From assembly GCA_023014335.1 (NCBI GenBank), contig JAECYW010000006.1, positions 2,790,001-2,854,000 on the forward strand: 64,000 nt of DNA, written 5' to 3'. Of the stretch, positions 35,349 through 48,009 are shown piece after piece. This stretch comes from Galerina marginata (lineage: Eukaryota > Basidiomycota > Agaricomycetes > Agaricales > Galerinaceae). The notes beneath the pieces were generated by a model. The model was given only the letters and a program-made list of their open reading frames with translations, was not told the origin of the DNA and ran no database searches. The translations under genes were made by a program, and so were the position numbers. Positions within the stretch are counted from its first letter, which is position 1. Every line of letters starts with the position of its first letter.

Positions 35349-38300
35349 AAACGCAAATTCTTTGAGGAACGCATCGTTGATATTGCTTACTCCAACAAGC
35401 GCCCCTGGGATATGATGAATTGGACCCAGAAGCGTGTGTTACCTGCCTGCGAAGCTCTCTCCTACCAGGGGGCTCCGTGCATCTCCCTAGACTCCCTCTG
35501 GGATGCTCTCCACGGTACGTATAACTCGGCCTCTGGCCGAGAGTATGATCTTTCTCCTTTGGACCAAATCCCCGCCATGCCGGTTAGGGATTGGGTTCCC
35601 TTTTCCATGTTCGAACTCACGGAGGCTCTCTCCGCGTGTTCGAGCAGATCCGCTCCGGGCCCCGACCACATCAGTTGGGCACACCTGAAGTGGTTTGTTA
35701 AAAAGGAAGGCGGCGCCGCCGACCTTTTCCTCCGGATCGCCAACGGGTGCCTTGAGCATTCGCATTGGCCTTCCGCCTTTAAGGACTCGCTGTCGGTTAT
35801 CATTCCGAAACCCGGCAAGCCTTCCTACTCCACCCCGAAGTCTTTCAGGCCAATTGTGCTTCTGAATACTTTGGGGAAACTTATTACAAGTTCTTACATA
35901 GTAAAAGAACTTGTTTTCCGGCCTGCATAGCAGCAGAAAACATTCCTAACGCCAAGGACAGAAATACTCCCACTCATATAGTGACCCTGCATGGTTTCTG
36001 TATCTCAGCCATTACTGGGCCAATTTTTATGATCTTGGTATCAAAAAATTCGTAAAAATCAGGGCTTTCATGTGGCATATGTATCCAGGGTTGATTAGGT
36101 CATGTGACCCGTTCACACGAGCCAAAAAGCGCAAATTTGTGTAAATTTACACTTGAAACATATTTCACTGAGCTAGATATGCTAAAATGCATTGCCCAGA
36201 CCAATCTAGAATAATGTACAAATATTTACATATGTTTTGCAATGATGTCATGGTGTCCAAATCTGGCAAACAGCCAGCTCAACTTGGTGAAAATCCGAAA
36301 ATTGGTGTCAAACTGACTGGATAACCCATGAAAGAAACACTAAACATTGCAAAACATGACCAAATAGCTTTAATATGATGTAATAGATGCTTACAGAATC
36401 AAACTCACAGCAAGACTTTGGGCAATTGCCTTGGAATCAGTAATGCACCAACTTGGACCAAAAATATTCTCAGGGATATGTCATGTGATATGTGTGCACA
36501 GACCACCTGTTAGGTAAAAAAACATTATTACTATTTTTTATTTTATTTCAATACCTTAAAAATCTCTCAATATGGCTTATTTACTTTGTATTTCAAAAAA
36601 TATTCCGCATTTGGTAAGTCACATAAAGGTGTGACAATATGTATGTGACACCATCTTTTAACCCTGATTTTTCTGATAATTACACACTTTTTTTCAAGGC
36701 AATCCAATAAAAACTAAGCGACGTATGAATTAATCCTATTACAAGTTCTTATTGTAGTCTAATAATTAATCTTGTTACAAGTTCTTACATAGTAAAAGAA
36801 CTTGTTTTCCGGCCTGCATAGCAGCAGAAAACATTCCTAACGCCAAGGACAGAAATACTCCCACTCATATAGTGACCCTGCATGGTTTCTGTATCTCAGC
36901 CATTACTGGGCCAATTTTTATGATCTTGGTATCAAAAAATTCGTAAAAATCAGGGCTTTCATGTGGCATATGTATCCAGGGTTGATTAGGTCATGTGACC
37001 CGTTCACACGAGCCAAAAAGCGCAAATTTGTGTAAATTTACACTTGAAACATATTTCACTGAGCTAGATATGCTAAAATGCATTGCCCAGACCAATCTAG
37101 AATAATGTACAAATATTTACATATGTTTTGCAATGATGTCATGGTGTCCAAATCTGGCAAACAGCCAGCTCAACTTGGTGAAAATCCGAAAATTGGTGTC
37201 AAACTGACTGGATAACCCATGAAAGAAACACTAAACATTGCAAAACATGACCAAATAGCTTTAATATGATGTAATAGATGCTTACAGAATCAAACTCACA
37301 GCAAGACTTTGGGCAATTGCCTTGGAATCAGTAATGCACCAACTTGGACCAAAAATATTCTCAGGGATATGTCATGTGATATGTGTGCACAGACCACCTG
37401 TTAGGTAAAAAAACATTATTACTATTTTTTATTTTATTTCAATACCTTAAAAATCTCTCAATATGGCTTATTTACTTTGTATTTCAAAAAATATTCCGCA
37501 TTTGGTAAGTCACATAAAGGTGTGACAATATGTATGTGACACCATCTTTTAACCCTGATTTTTCTGATAATTACACACTTTTTTTCAAGGCAATCCAATA
37601 AAAACTAAGCGACGTATGAATTAATCCTATTACAAGTTCTTATTGTAGTCTAATAATTAATCTTGTTACAAGTTCTTACATAGTAAAAGAACTTGTTTTC
37701 CGGCCTGCATAGCAGCAGAAAACATTCCTAACGCCAAGGACAGAAATACTCCCACTCATATAGTGACCCTGCATGGTTTCTGTATCTCAGCCATTACTGG
37801 GCCAATTTTTATGATCTTGGTATCAAAAAATTCGTAAAAATCAGGGCTTTCATGTGGCATATGTATCCAGGGTTGATTAGGTCATGTGACCCGTTCACAC
37901 GAGCCAAAAAGCGCAAATTTGTGTAAATTTACACTTGAAACATATTTCACTGAGCTAGATATGCTAAAATGCATTGCCCAGACCAATCTAGAATAATGTA
38001 CAAATATTTACATATGTTTTGCAATGATGTCATGGTGTCCAAATCTGGCAAACAGCCAGCTCAACTTGGTGAAAATCCGAAAATTGGTGTCAAACTGACT
38101 GGATAACCCATGAAAGAAACACTAAACATTGCAAAACATGACCAAATAGCTTTAATATGATGTAATAGATGCTTACAGAATCAAACTCACAGCAAGACTT
38201 TGGGCAATTGCCTTGGAATCAGTAATGCACCAACTTGGACCAAAAATATTCTCAGGGATATGTCATGTGATATGTGTGCACAGACCACCTGTTAGGTAAA

Positions 38301-41300
38301 AAAACATTATTACTATTTTTTATTTTATTTCAATACCTTAAAAATCTCTCAATATGGCTTATTTACTTTGTATTTCAAAAAATATTCCGCATTTGGTAAG
38401 TCACATAAAGGTGTGACAATATGTATGTGACACCATCTTTTAACCCTGATTTTTCTGATAATTACACACTTTTTTTCAAGGCAATCCAATAAAAACTAAG
38501 CGACGTATGAATTAATCCTATTACAAGTTCTTATTGTAGTCTAATAATTAATCTTGTTACAAGTTCTTACATAGTAAAAGAACTTGTTTTCCGGCCTGCA
38601 TAGCAGCAGAAAACATTCCTAACGCCAAGGACAGAAATACTCCCACTCATATAGTGACCCTGCATGGTTTCTGTATCTCAGCCATTACTGGGCCAATTTT
38701 TATGATCTTGGTATCAAAAAATTCGTAAAAATCAGGCCCTTCCTGGTCACATGACCAGGCCGTATTAGGCTTGTTAGAACCGCCTCATTTTTCTGCTTTT
38801 TTTGAGTATAAGATCATTCTAATAGCTTCAGATTTGAGCGGACTATGCAATATTTACCTTTTTAATCTTTATTTATAGTCAGACTCACCTAGAAAGTAAG
38901 AACTTGTTTTTGCCATGCGCAGCAATGGCCTCTGACCAAGTTGAGAAGATGATCTCGAATCGCATTCAGTTTGACGCTGTCAAATTTGATGTTTTTCATC
39001 CAAATCAGGTTGGGGGCGTTCGACAGCGCTCCACTGAGGATGCTGGCCTCTACCTAACGCACATTGTGCGCGCTGGGTGGGCTAAGGGACTTAAAACGAG
39101 CGTCTTGGCGTTCGATCTGGCCCAATTCTTTCCGTCGATAAACCATGATGTTTTATTGGCGGTGCTCGCCAAGCAGGGGTTTCCACCAAATGTGGTGAAA
39201 TTCTTTGCTTCTTACTTAGTTGGCCGTTCTACGCAGTACGCATGGAACGCCTTCGTCTCTCCGCATCGGTCTGCAGACGTGGGGGTAGGACAGGGCTCTG
39301 CTCTATCACCCGTTCTGTCGGCCCTTACGTTGGCGCCCATCATGCGCCTCTTCGAGCAGCATCGCGATAAATGCTGGCTTCTTTCCTATGTCGACGACGG
39401 TACACTCATTGTGCAGTCAAAGTCACTCGACATAAATTGTTTGCTCCTCAAAAAAGCTTACAAGGTTATTTTCGAACTGTTTACTCAGTTCGCTCTCGTC
39501 CTCGAGCACGACAAGTCGGAGATCTATCACTTCGACAGGTCGCACTCGGATTACAACCCTTCAATTGATCTGGGCTACGCCCCGTTCACTGGAGCGACTC
39601 CCCTGAAGCCCAAGCCATTCTGGCGATACTTGGGCTTCTTTTTTGACCGCAAGCTCACCTTTCACGAGCATGTGCGATTTTACTCGACCAAGGCATTCTC
39701 GTCGGTGAAAGCCATGAGGATGCTTGGTTCGTCCACTCGCGGTTTGGAGCCTACTGAAAAGAGGCTCCTTTACCGATCTTGCGTGGTGCCCATAGCTACC
39801 TATGGGTATCGTCTCTGGTTCTTCGAAGGCGCTCGATGCAAGGGCACTTTGAAGCTTTTAGGTCAGATGCAGCGTAAGGCTGCTCTCTGGATTACAGGTG
39901 CGTTTTCTACGTCCCCCGGTCCCGGTGTCGAGGCCCTTGCCGGCCTCTTCCCCTTTCATCTTCTCCTCGAGAGGCTTAACTACCGCGCAATCCTGCGCGT
40001 CGGTACCCTCTCAGAGACTCACCCCGTTTGGTCTTTATTGGCCGGGCACATGTTGGGCAAGGCTACGCCTCACCCCCTCTCCTACCATTCGATGTCCCGC
40101 CGTCAAAAGCTGAACACGAAGGGTCCTATTTTGGAGATCGTTAAGAAGCTCCCCATCCTGACCGAGCGTTTGGAGCCTATGGCTTCACATGCCAGGCCAG
40201 GCCATCGATTCCGCGACCGTTACTGGTCGCGGGTCACATTCGAGGAATCTCTGGCCCCTCTCAACAAGGACAGGGATTTCAATTATTACCTTGACTTCAT
40301 CTTCGACATGTTCATGTGGGATGAGGGGGGTGTTTGCATTGGGACGGACGCTAGCGTTTACGTGAACGTCAACCCCAATAGGGCCACTCAGTCCGTCGCG
40401 GCTGGGGTCATCTTTTCACAAGGCGTTGAAGTTGATCGCTTCAGATGGCTTGTGGGTCGCACCACCGCGCCTGACGCGGAAATGTCGGCCATCTGCCGTG
40501 CCATCGAGGCCGCCACCAGGCGGCAATGCAGGCACGTCGCTATATTCACGGACTCGATTGCTATGGCAAAACGAGCCCTTGACACTTCCTTGCATTCGTC
40601 GCAGTCTCACTCGCTGCGTGCTTGCAAACTCCTCGAAACCTGGCTCGAGGCAGATCCTCAACGCTGGATTTCCTTCCACTACGTCCCCACCAATCTCGAG
40701 TGGGGCGTTCATCATGTGGCTCACAAGCACGCGCGTGGGGCCGCTCATTTCCCCGTAGACTTTGGTTCGCGGGTCACTTTCGATCGACTTCGTGCAGAAG
40801 GCGACACTCGCGTGGCGGCACGCTGGGCCAAGGCTGCAGCTGACCGTCCACAACATCTGGGTCGCGACTTCCTCCAGCTTTCTACGCTGGGCAAGAAGCC
40901 GCGACCCATTCGTCCGGCTACTCGCAAGGGTGGGCCTTATATTCGCGAATCCGGAGGCGATGCCGCTTCCTTCGCGCGCTTGTGCAGGTGTATACTGAAT
41001 CATGCGCCAATCGGTTTGTATTACGACCGATTTAACATCCAAGAGCCTCATGGCTGCCCCCGCTGCGGCGCTCCTCGCGAGACCCGCTCACACATCCTGA
41101 AGTACTGCCCGCGGTACGACAGACAATCCCCAACCGATCGTTTACACAGTTTGTTGATGTTTTTGTTGGAGAATCAAGAAGCCTTCTCCTTCGCCCGCCA
41201 AGCGGCAGCACCGCAAGGCATTGGGTAAGGCGTTCCGCGCGGGCTCGCTGCTCAGAGAGGCCTTGATACCTTCTCTCGGGTTGCGTCAGTTGGGGGAGGT

Positions 41301-41907
41301 CCAATCCCTCCTTCGGACGAGGTTGACAGGCCAAGGACGGGGTGGTGCAGTTCCGCGCGTTCCTCGCGTTTCGTACCCGGTTGCATTCGCTACGACCGGT
41401 GGTTACTTTGCGGCCCATATCTCGAATGGTAGCTGCTCTTTTGGCTTGCGCGGATGATTTTCATCATTCGGTTGGGGGCCTTATCCCCGCATCTGCTTAT
41501 TTCCTTCGCTGGTATGGGTTTCGGGTCGTCAAGGCGCGGGTGGGTGAAGGTTTTCGGATCGGGTCTGGGTTCTGAAGTGGGCGTTGGGTTTGGAAGGCGG
41601 AGAGAGTGCAGCAGCTGCGGCTGCCAGGAGATGTGCGGGCGGGCTTCGGTTCGTCCAAACGTGGTATTGGCGTAGCAGTGGGGGCCGTCCCTCCCTCGGG
41701 ACTGGGCGGTTAGGTGGTCCGTCCCCCCTAGCAAAGGCCTGGCGCACAAAGGACGCCGTTGGAAGGATTCGGAAGAAATGGATGGGTTCGGGTCTGGTTC
41801 GGGGATTAGTAGTTTACTGCGCGCTTTCGACCGGGGATTTGTATTAGTTAGGCGACCGGACTGCTTTCGCGCACCGGTATATAAATTGTTGATTAAAAAA
41901 AAAAAAA
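35349..41907 (+). mobile_element. LINE A (unit 2), interrupted by a triplicated HLE
   Basis: Same LINE as 15185-19961, with target duplications at 35334-35348 and 41908-41922. ORF2 pieces are 35349-35883 and 38941-41228. Differences from unit 1 include Trp for Arg (C to T at 40029), Val for Met in GVHHVAHKH, Arg for His in FDRLRAEG, and Met for Leu in RPWDMMNW. Confidence 0.9.
35884..38940 (+). mobile_element. HLE copy e with three 891-bp units (unit 2)
   Basis: Units start at 35884, 36775 and 37666, each with TTACAAGTTCTTACATAG, and are followed by the 384-bp terminal unit from 38557. They appear identical by eye. Unit 1 has only one long unit at the same site. Each long unit also ends with a relic left terminus (TTACAAGTTCTTATTG) about 36 bp before the next start. 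Confidence 0.9.
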
Positions 41908-44102
41908 GGTGGCCCTCTTGCTGAAGATTTCGCTGCGCCACCGCAGCCTTGTACCTTCTGAGCAACGTCAAGCCCATGTTGATGTACTTGAGCCAATTCC
42001 AAAAGGAGAAGTGGTCATCGAGAACATCCTGACGAGATCCGGGGCCTTGAGTTTTGGTGGAGTTACCAAGTGCATTGTGCGGGCCCCAGACACGCTCGGG
42101 GCACTCGCCGTCGGTGTTTCCTACGCCACGGATGTAGTTGAAGGAATAAAGCTGGTGGTCCTTCGTTTGATGCATGGGCTCGTGAAGCTTCGGAATGGCC
42201 GGGTTCAGCGTTTTTCCGGGCAATGGCTTGATTTCGTCTGGCCAATGTTCCTCGATGCGCTTGAACAAATTGATGAACCACTGGCACGCGATGTCGTAGC
42301 TTGCGAGCACAACGGCAACCATGATGAACCGGAGGACCATGCCGAAGATATAATCCATGTTCGCGTACCTATAATCAATAAGAAGACATGAGGGCTGGAA
42401 AAAACAAACGGAATTAGCCACGTACCTCTCGCCCTTCTGCAGGTTTCCAACACCTAGCGGGAAAATCATCTCTGAGCGCCCACAAACTGCCGCACCGACG
42501 CCAGTGTATCGAAGCCCAACCGAGTATTTCGTGTTGGCTTGCGCGAGGGCCTGAAGGCCGACGCAGGTACTGATCTGGGCGGGCAAGCAAGTTAGAGAAG
42601 AAAGAAAAGATGAGGAGAAGGAAGAAAACGCACATCGGCGTCGTTTGCCCTACTCAAAACATACTTCTCATAGGGAACCCGCGGCAACATATAAGCCCAC
42701 CCAGTGCCCAACCCAGGGTCCTGCGAATAATTCGAGACAAGCTGGTTCTTCAAGCGGAAGTTCGCATCCATGCAGATAATCACCATATAAAGAAACCTTT
42801 AAAAGAATGCTTCAGTACAAGCCCAGCAGTCTATTCAACAAACGACGTACTTCATCTCTTCTGGGGCGTCCTCCCAATCATCCGGAAGGTTGATGCCAGG
42901 GGTGGGGCACGATGGGCACCGCAGCGCCAGCTCCCCTGCTTGCGTACCAGCCACGCCCGTCGCGTCGTGACCCCGCCCACCACGTTTCAAAAGCTTGAGG
43001 TGGCGCCACTGAAGAACCATTCGCAAGAGGGGACGATACCGCGATTTAGGGACGTCCATGCCGGTATTGTTGGTGAGTTTCTCCAGAGCGCGATAAAAGT
43101 CGTATGTCGAGCTCTTCGTCGTAAGGGCGAGCATATGCAAATGGTCGAGGAGGCCAAACGTTGCGCAGGTTTTGATAGAAAGCTGAGACGCAGGGTAGAA
43201 CCCGCGTCGCAGCAGTTGGAGATGGAAGGCGATGGTTTTCGAACAGCCGCAGTAGTGAATGTTCACTTCGTGAATGCCGTTGGTGTGGAGAACAAGCAGG
43301 CCGGCATGGCTTGGGGTAGGGTTGCTGCAAAATGCCCCGCCGTGGTTCAGTTGAATACAGAGACCAAGAGACTTGAGTGAGGTGGCGATGAAGTGTGAGC
43401 CCGTCCATTTCTACAAGGAAACAGATGTCATTAATGAGAATGAAGAGGAAAGCAAAAGAGAAAAACGTGCAGATATGCGATGGAAGGGGTGCATCCTATG
43501 CCTCCGGACACAGCAAGCGGCACAGATTAGGTCCGGAGTGAGACACTCGTCGCAGCGGAACTCAGGAGCAGCTGGCTGCTTCTCCGAACGCGCTAGGCAA
43601 TCCGGGCACTCCGTGGCCGTACGAAAATCGCCCCGCCCAGCCCAGCGGAGTACTTCGTCCAAGTAGGTTTGCCGGTGTTGATCCCTCCACACAACGTTTG
43701 GTCGTCGCTAGAAGGTCGTAAGTAAACACCAATAGCCAGACAAGGAACACCTACCGATACCATGCTTCTCTTCTTCTTCTCGCCAGCCAAACTTTCAGGG
43801 AGTGGGGCGTCGTCCATGACATCCATTTCCAAGGCAAAATCGTATGAGTCTCCAGACGGATCGAGGGCGAACTCCGCGTTATCCGGCGGGGACCATTCTG
43901 ACACCCGCGCCCAATTACCCGTGTCTCTATTGGGTATGCGTTCCGTAGGCGCAGTCTTGACATCGTTACCGACCCGCCGAAGCTTTCCTTCCCTAGAATG
44001 AACCAAGGAGTAGTCTGAGTCGTCCGCAATAGGGATGGCGTCGTGATAGGATGGGCCGCCACGAGTGATGCGTGGGCGTTTGGAAGGGCGCGAGTCCCCC
44101 AT

Positions 44103-44577
44103 ACGAAAAAGCTCTGCCGAAGAAGGGAGGCGATCGAGAGCAACGGCTACTTTGGAGGCATTGGTGTAGACAGTCAATAGAAAGTTTGAATGATTATTCG
44201 ATTAATTTCAATCGTGGGAATGTTCAGGTGACTTGGCGCGACAATCAACGAAGATTCAAAGTCCACCAGAGCCTGAGAGCCCACCCTCTCCCTCTTCCCC
44301 GCTCCTACGTCTGCTACATAGGCCGTCGCTGTTGTCTAGAATGAAGGGTGCGTACCTTGTCTATTCCTTCCTCTCCCTTTCTCCCTGCGCCAGTACCTAT
44401 GCGAAAGCACGTCAGTGGTTAGAAATACTCGAGCCCGGGGATACGCTGCCACACGACGCGCTCAGATCTAGCATATGCAGTTGCGCGTTTTTTCTTACTC
44501 ACCTCTTCACTTTTCCGCCGCCCTACGCTCACTCTCTCTCAGGAGACCGGCTGCGCGACAACGAGGCCCCTGCGGTG
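44103..44577. promoter_or_regulatory. Divergent intergenic region, KDZ transposase / TET-JBP
   Basis: The two genes are head to head, with starts at 44102 (minus) and 44578 (plus) by my choice of ATG. Any promoters must lie here, and a shared bidirectional promoter is possible. A TTTCTTTTTCCTCCCTTTCTCC-type pyrimidine-rich stretch lies at about 44360-44390. If the dioxygenase has an upstream exon, part of this region would be coding. Confidence 0.4.
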
Positions 44578-46064
44578 ATGGTTGCAAACCCGAACTTTGA
44601 TCTCGAAACGACCCTCCAAGCCATGGTCCAGGCTGAGCTGGATCGTGAGCTCGAGCCGCCAGCTCTCAACGAGGATTTCAACGACCTCTTTAGCCTCTCA
44701 CCGCTTTCATCGCCCGACTCGACCCCACCCCAATCCCCCGTGATAGGCCCCACCAAAGGAAGCACCCTCGTTGAGCCCGAAGCCTGCTCACTGGCGTCCC
44801 TCGATGGTCCCGAGTCCAGCAGCCGCAAGTCGACTAAATCCCACACCCACAAGGCTCGGAGGAGGGACAATAGCCACGCCCTACGCGCCAAGAAAAGACA
44901 GGCGGCGCAAATGGCAACGTACGGGCATTATGTCGTCCGGGCTGGGGTAAGGAGGCGGTATATCGAGGGCGCTGTGCCAATCGTGTGCGAAGCTGACGCA
45001 AAGAATGCCAACGTCACCGAAAAAGCCTTCGTAGCGAAGAATGGTGTCCAGCGCTCTCGAAGAATCACCTCGCTTTCGGAAGTGGTTGGAGAGGGCTCCA
45101 AATACCAGTTCAAGCTGGTGCCTTGGGACGGACAGTGAGTATTTCTCGTCCAGATAACGCCGCCTACCCACTGACCCTCGATATCCAGAACACCCACCCC
45201 CATCATCGACCAAAAGAGGCGGCTCGTCGCCGTCCTCGCAGGCCATCCAAACGAGGCGAAATGGCCCATTCTTCACCGCCAAGCTGCCAGCGCTTTAGAA
45301 GAACGCCGGTGTCGCTGTCGCGTGTCCAAGAAGAACCGTGTACACCGCCGCGGAGCCTTCATCGCCCTTCAGACAGGCGTCTCCCATGGAAGCGGCCAAA
45401 CAAAACCCTCCAACCTATCGGACCTGGACAATCAGCCCATTTTAGAGGAACTTGGCGGCATGGAGGCCTTCAAGCGCATCGCACGCTTTTCGTCAGGTAC
45501 GCCAGTGCTTAGTCCATCCTTCCCGCAATACTCACATGCACTGCAGCTTGCATGGCTAGCTGGGCCCCCAAGCTCTACAAATACTACGTCGACAAACTCG
45601 GTACCCTTCACAAAAATTATCCCAGTCTCAAACGTGCCTTTCCCGGCGGCATCTTCTCCGCGGCTAGCTACAACTTTGGGCCTCACACGACAGCCTTCAA
45701 ACACGTCGACTTCGCCAATCTCCCGTTTGGATGGTGTGCTGTGACCGCCCTGGGCTCTTTCGACCCCAAGAAAGGCGGTCACCTTATCCTTTGGGACCTG
45801 CACCTGGTGATCGAGTTTCCCCCGGGATCCGCCATCCTACTTCCTTCAGCAATAGTCGCCCATTCGAACACCCCAACTGCCAAACACGAGCGGCGGTACT
45901 CTTTCGTCCAGTACAGCGCCGGCGCGCTCTTCCGTTGGGTCGAGAACGACTGCCAGAAGGCTGTCGACTATTATGCGTCGCTGTCGCCAGAGAAGCTCAA
46001 GGCCGTCAACGAAGCGAACGAAGCAAGATGGGAATACGGGCTCTCACTCCTTCCTACGCTGTAG
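44578..46064 (+). CDS. TET/JBP-like 2-oxoglutarate/Fe(II) dioxygenase
   Basis: Predicted 460-aa protein from exons 44578-45134, 45189-45496 and 45547-46064, with two GT-AG introns of 54 and 50 bp that keep the frame. TET/JBP enzymes oxidise 5-methylcytosine or thymine in DNA with iron and 2-oxoglutarate. Here the iron ligands would be His341 and Asp343 (FKHVDFAN) and His394 (IVAHSN), with Arg404/405 (ERRYSF) as the likely 2-oxoglutarate contact. The double-stranded beta-helix core is residues about 320-420 (SYNFGPHTTAFKHVD, TALGSFDPKKGGHLILWDL, VIEFPPGSAILLPSA). The N-terminus is Ser/Pro-rich with a basic stretch (KSHTHKARRRDNSHALRAKK). The reading frame is intact, with every key residue present. 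Its position beside a KDZ transposase matches the fungal association reported by Iyer and colleagues in 2014. DNA substrate and activity are inferred; the start codon is uncertain. Confidence 0.8.
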
Positions 46065-46616
46065 ATACGAAACACGACCGCCGTAGACACCCCATGTATT
46101 AGTTAGCAGCAACATATATACTTTTTGAACTAATTCCAACCCGCTCTTTTGACCCACCTATTCCAGCACCAAAAGCCTTTCATAGTGTGAACTACCGGAG
46201 TGACAGTGCGTAATGAAGCCTTTCAGAGTGTGAACTACTGGAGCCACAGTGCGTAATGCGTGCCTTTTAGGCTTGGTGACCAAATCAGGAGTGCGTGGTG
46301 ATCTCCGCCTCGCCGAATAGCATCAACAACGAATAGCTCCTCAAATCTGTTACATCTGCTTCTTAAAAGTGGATATCCTATATCTAGAAGCATATAAGTA
46401 TGCTGCTGCAAATTTTCAAACGCGTGGTGTCTATCGGGAACGTACAATGGTCAAGGTATTGTTTAAGACACAAACTATATCACCTGTTCGAACTTCAGTT
46501 TAAAAAATATTTCTCGAACAATTCAGACGGCTCAGAGACAAGTGTATGGTCAAGTTTCATTAGTATAATACCAGTACATGCCCTAGTCGGATACTTCACC
46601 GAGCCATCTGCGCAGA
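46065..46616. other. Spacer with a 43-bp direct repeat
   Basis: No gene seen. AAGCCTTTCATAGTGTG and AAGCCTTTCAGAGTGTG begin two tandem copies of a 43-bp unit (46173-46258). Confidence 0.6.
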
Positions 46617-47883
46617 TTACAAGTTCTTACGTAGTAAAAGAACTTGTTTTCCGGCCTGCATAGCAGGCAGAAATGGTTCCTAACAAAACCAATGGAAATT
46701 CTCCCACTGCTATAGTGACCCTGCATGGTTTCTGTATCTCAGCCATTACTGGGCCAATTTTGATGATCTTGGTATCAAAAAATTCGTAAAAATCAGGGCT
46801 TTCATGTGGCATGTGTATCCAGGGTTGATTAGGTCATGTGACCTGTTCACACGACCCAAAAAGCGCAAATTTGTGTGAATTTACACTTAAAACAGATTTC
46901 AGTGAGCTAGATATGCTAAAATGTATTGCCCAGACCAATCTAGAATAATGTACAAATATTTACATATGTTTTGCAATGATGTCATGGTGTCCAAATCAGG
47001 CAAACAGTCAGCTCAACTTGGTGAAAATCCGAAAATTGGTGTTAAACTGAGTGGATAACCCATAAAAGGCACACCAAACATTGCAAAATATGACCAAATA
47101 ACATGAAAATAATGTTTTAGAAGCTTACATAATCAAACTCACAGCAGGACATTGTGCAAATCCCTTGAAATCAATTGAGGCACCAAGTTAGACCAAAATA
47201 TTCTGAGGGATATGTCATGTGATATGTGTGCACAGACCATCCCTTAGGTAAAAAAAACATCATCTGTATTTTTATTTTATTTTAATGCCTTTAAATCTCC
47301 CAATATAGTGTATTTCAAACAATATTCCGCATTTGGTAAGTCACATAAAGGTGTGACAATACATATGTGACACCATCCTTTAGCCCTGACTTTTCTGATA
47401 ATTACACACTTTGTTTCAAGGCAATCCGATAAAAACTAAGCGACGTAAGAATTAATCTTATTACAAGTTCTTATTGTAGTCTAATAATTAATCTTGTTAC
47501 AAGTTCTTACGTAGTAAAAGAACTTGTTTTCCGGCCTGCATAGCAGGCAGAAATGGTTCCTAACAAAACCAATGGAAATTCTCCCACTGCTATAGTGACC
47601 CTGCATGGTTTCTGTATCTCAGCCATTACTGGGCCAATTTTGATGATCTTGGTATCAAAAAATTCGTAAAAATCAGGGCCTTCCTGGTCATGTGACCAGG
47701 CCGTTTTAGGCTTGTTAGAATCACCTCATTTTTCTGCTTTTTTTGAGTATAAGATCATCCCAATTGGTTCAGATTTGAGCGGACTACATATTATTTACTT
47801 ATTTAACATATATTTATGTCGTAACATGCACCCACAAAGTAAGAACTTGTTTTTGCCATGCGCAGCAAGGGCCTCTGACCAAG
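46617..47883 (+). mobile_element. HLE copy f (long unit plus short end)
   Basis: An 880-bp long unit (46617-47496) and a 387-bp terminal unit, each starting TTACAAGTTCTTACGTAG. Both have the intact left hairpin GCCTGCATAGCAGGC, and the element ends GCCTCTGACCAAG. It lies between the TET/JBP gene and the small basic gene; empty-site sequence is not available. Confidence 0.85.
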
Positions 47884-48009
47884 TGCTGAAAATTCGGGCA
47901 AGCTGTGGTGACTTACGGATTGCCGTTTATGACCCAATATAGACCAAACATTACTTTTTAGGGATTTTTAGACTTGTTCCCATCTTCCACATCACAACAA
48001 ACGTCGACT

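Larger units (their letters stand above)
20725..42670. repeat. Tandem array unit 2 (21946 bp)
   Basis: Second copy of unit 1. It is longer by 1782 bp because the element inside LINE A holds three rather than one 891-bp repeats. Its right end reads directly into the rest of the KDZ transposase gene, so this unit represents the parental arrangement. Confidence 0.9.
33784..44102 (-). pseudogene. KDZ transposase gene, split by LINE A
   Basis: Predicted RNase H-fold transposase of the Kyakuja-Dileera-Zisupton superfamily, about 1100 codons. I chose the ATG at 44102 (MGDSRPSKRPRITRGG); the longer open frame begins only with TTG. Exon 1 is 44102-43755; exon 2 (43707-43471) encodes the CxC2-type cysteine cluster (YLDEVLRWAGRGDF, CPDC, FRCDEC, CAACC, HPFHRI). 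Exon 3 runs from 43410 to about 42835. Then come MDANFRLKNQLVSNYSQDPG, introns at 42575-42633 and 42369-42425, and SYDIACQW, TDGECPERVWGPHN and QDVLDDHFSFWNW. LINE A interrupts at EGH|RG. The C-terminal half (35333-33784, introns at 35161-35210 and near 35030) ends in EWVKSRARAARAREEV, EEMRRVLAFLEWK and a Glu/Asp-rich tail. The junction near 42790-42835 has no clean in-frame splice, and the 43411-43470 intron would need a GC donor. No intact copy exists in the window. Confidence 0.85.

Noticed and set aside
35884..38556. CRISPR-like array
   Set aside because: The units are 891 bp, contiguous and identical, with no spacers; this is element amplification in a eukaryote.
45123..45744. Alternative frames over the TET/JBP gene
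   Set aside because: They run through two introns; the spliced frame gives the dioxygenase domain.
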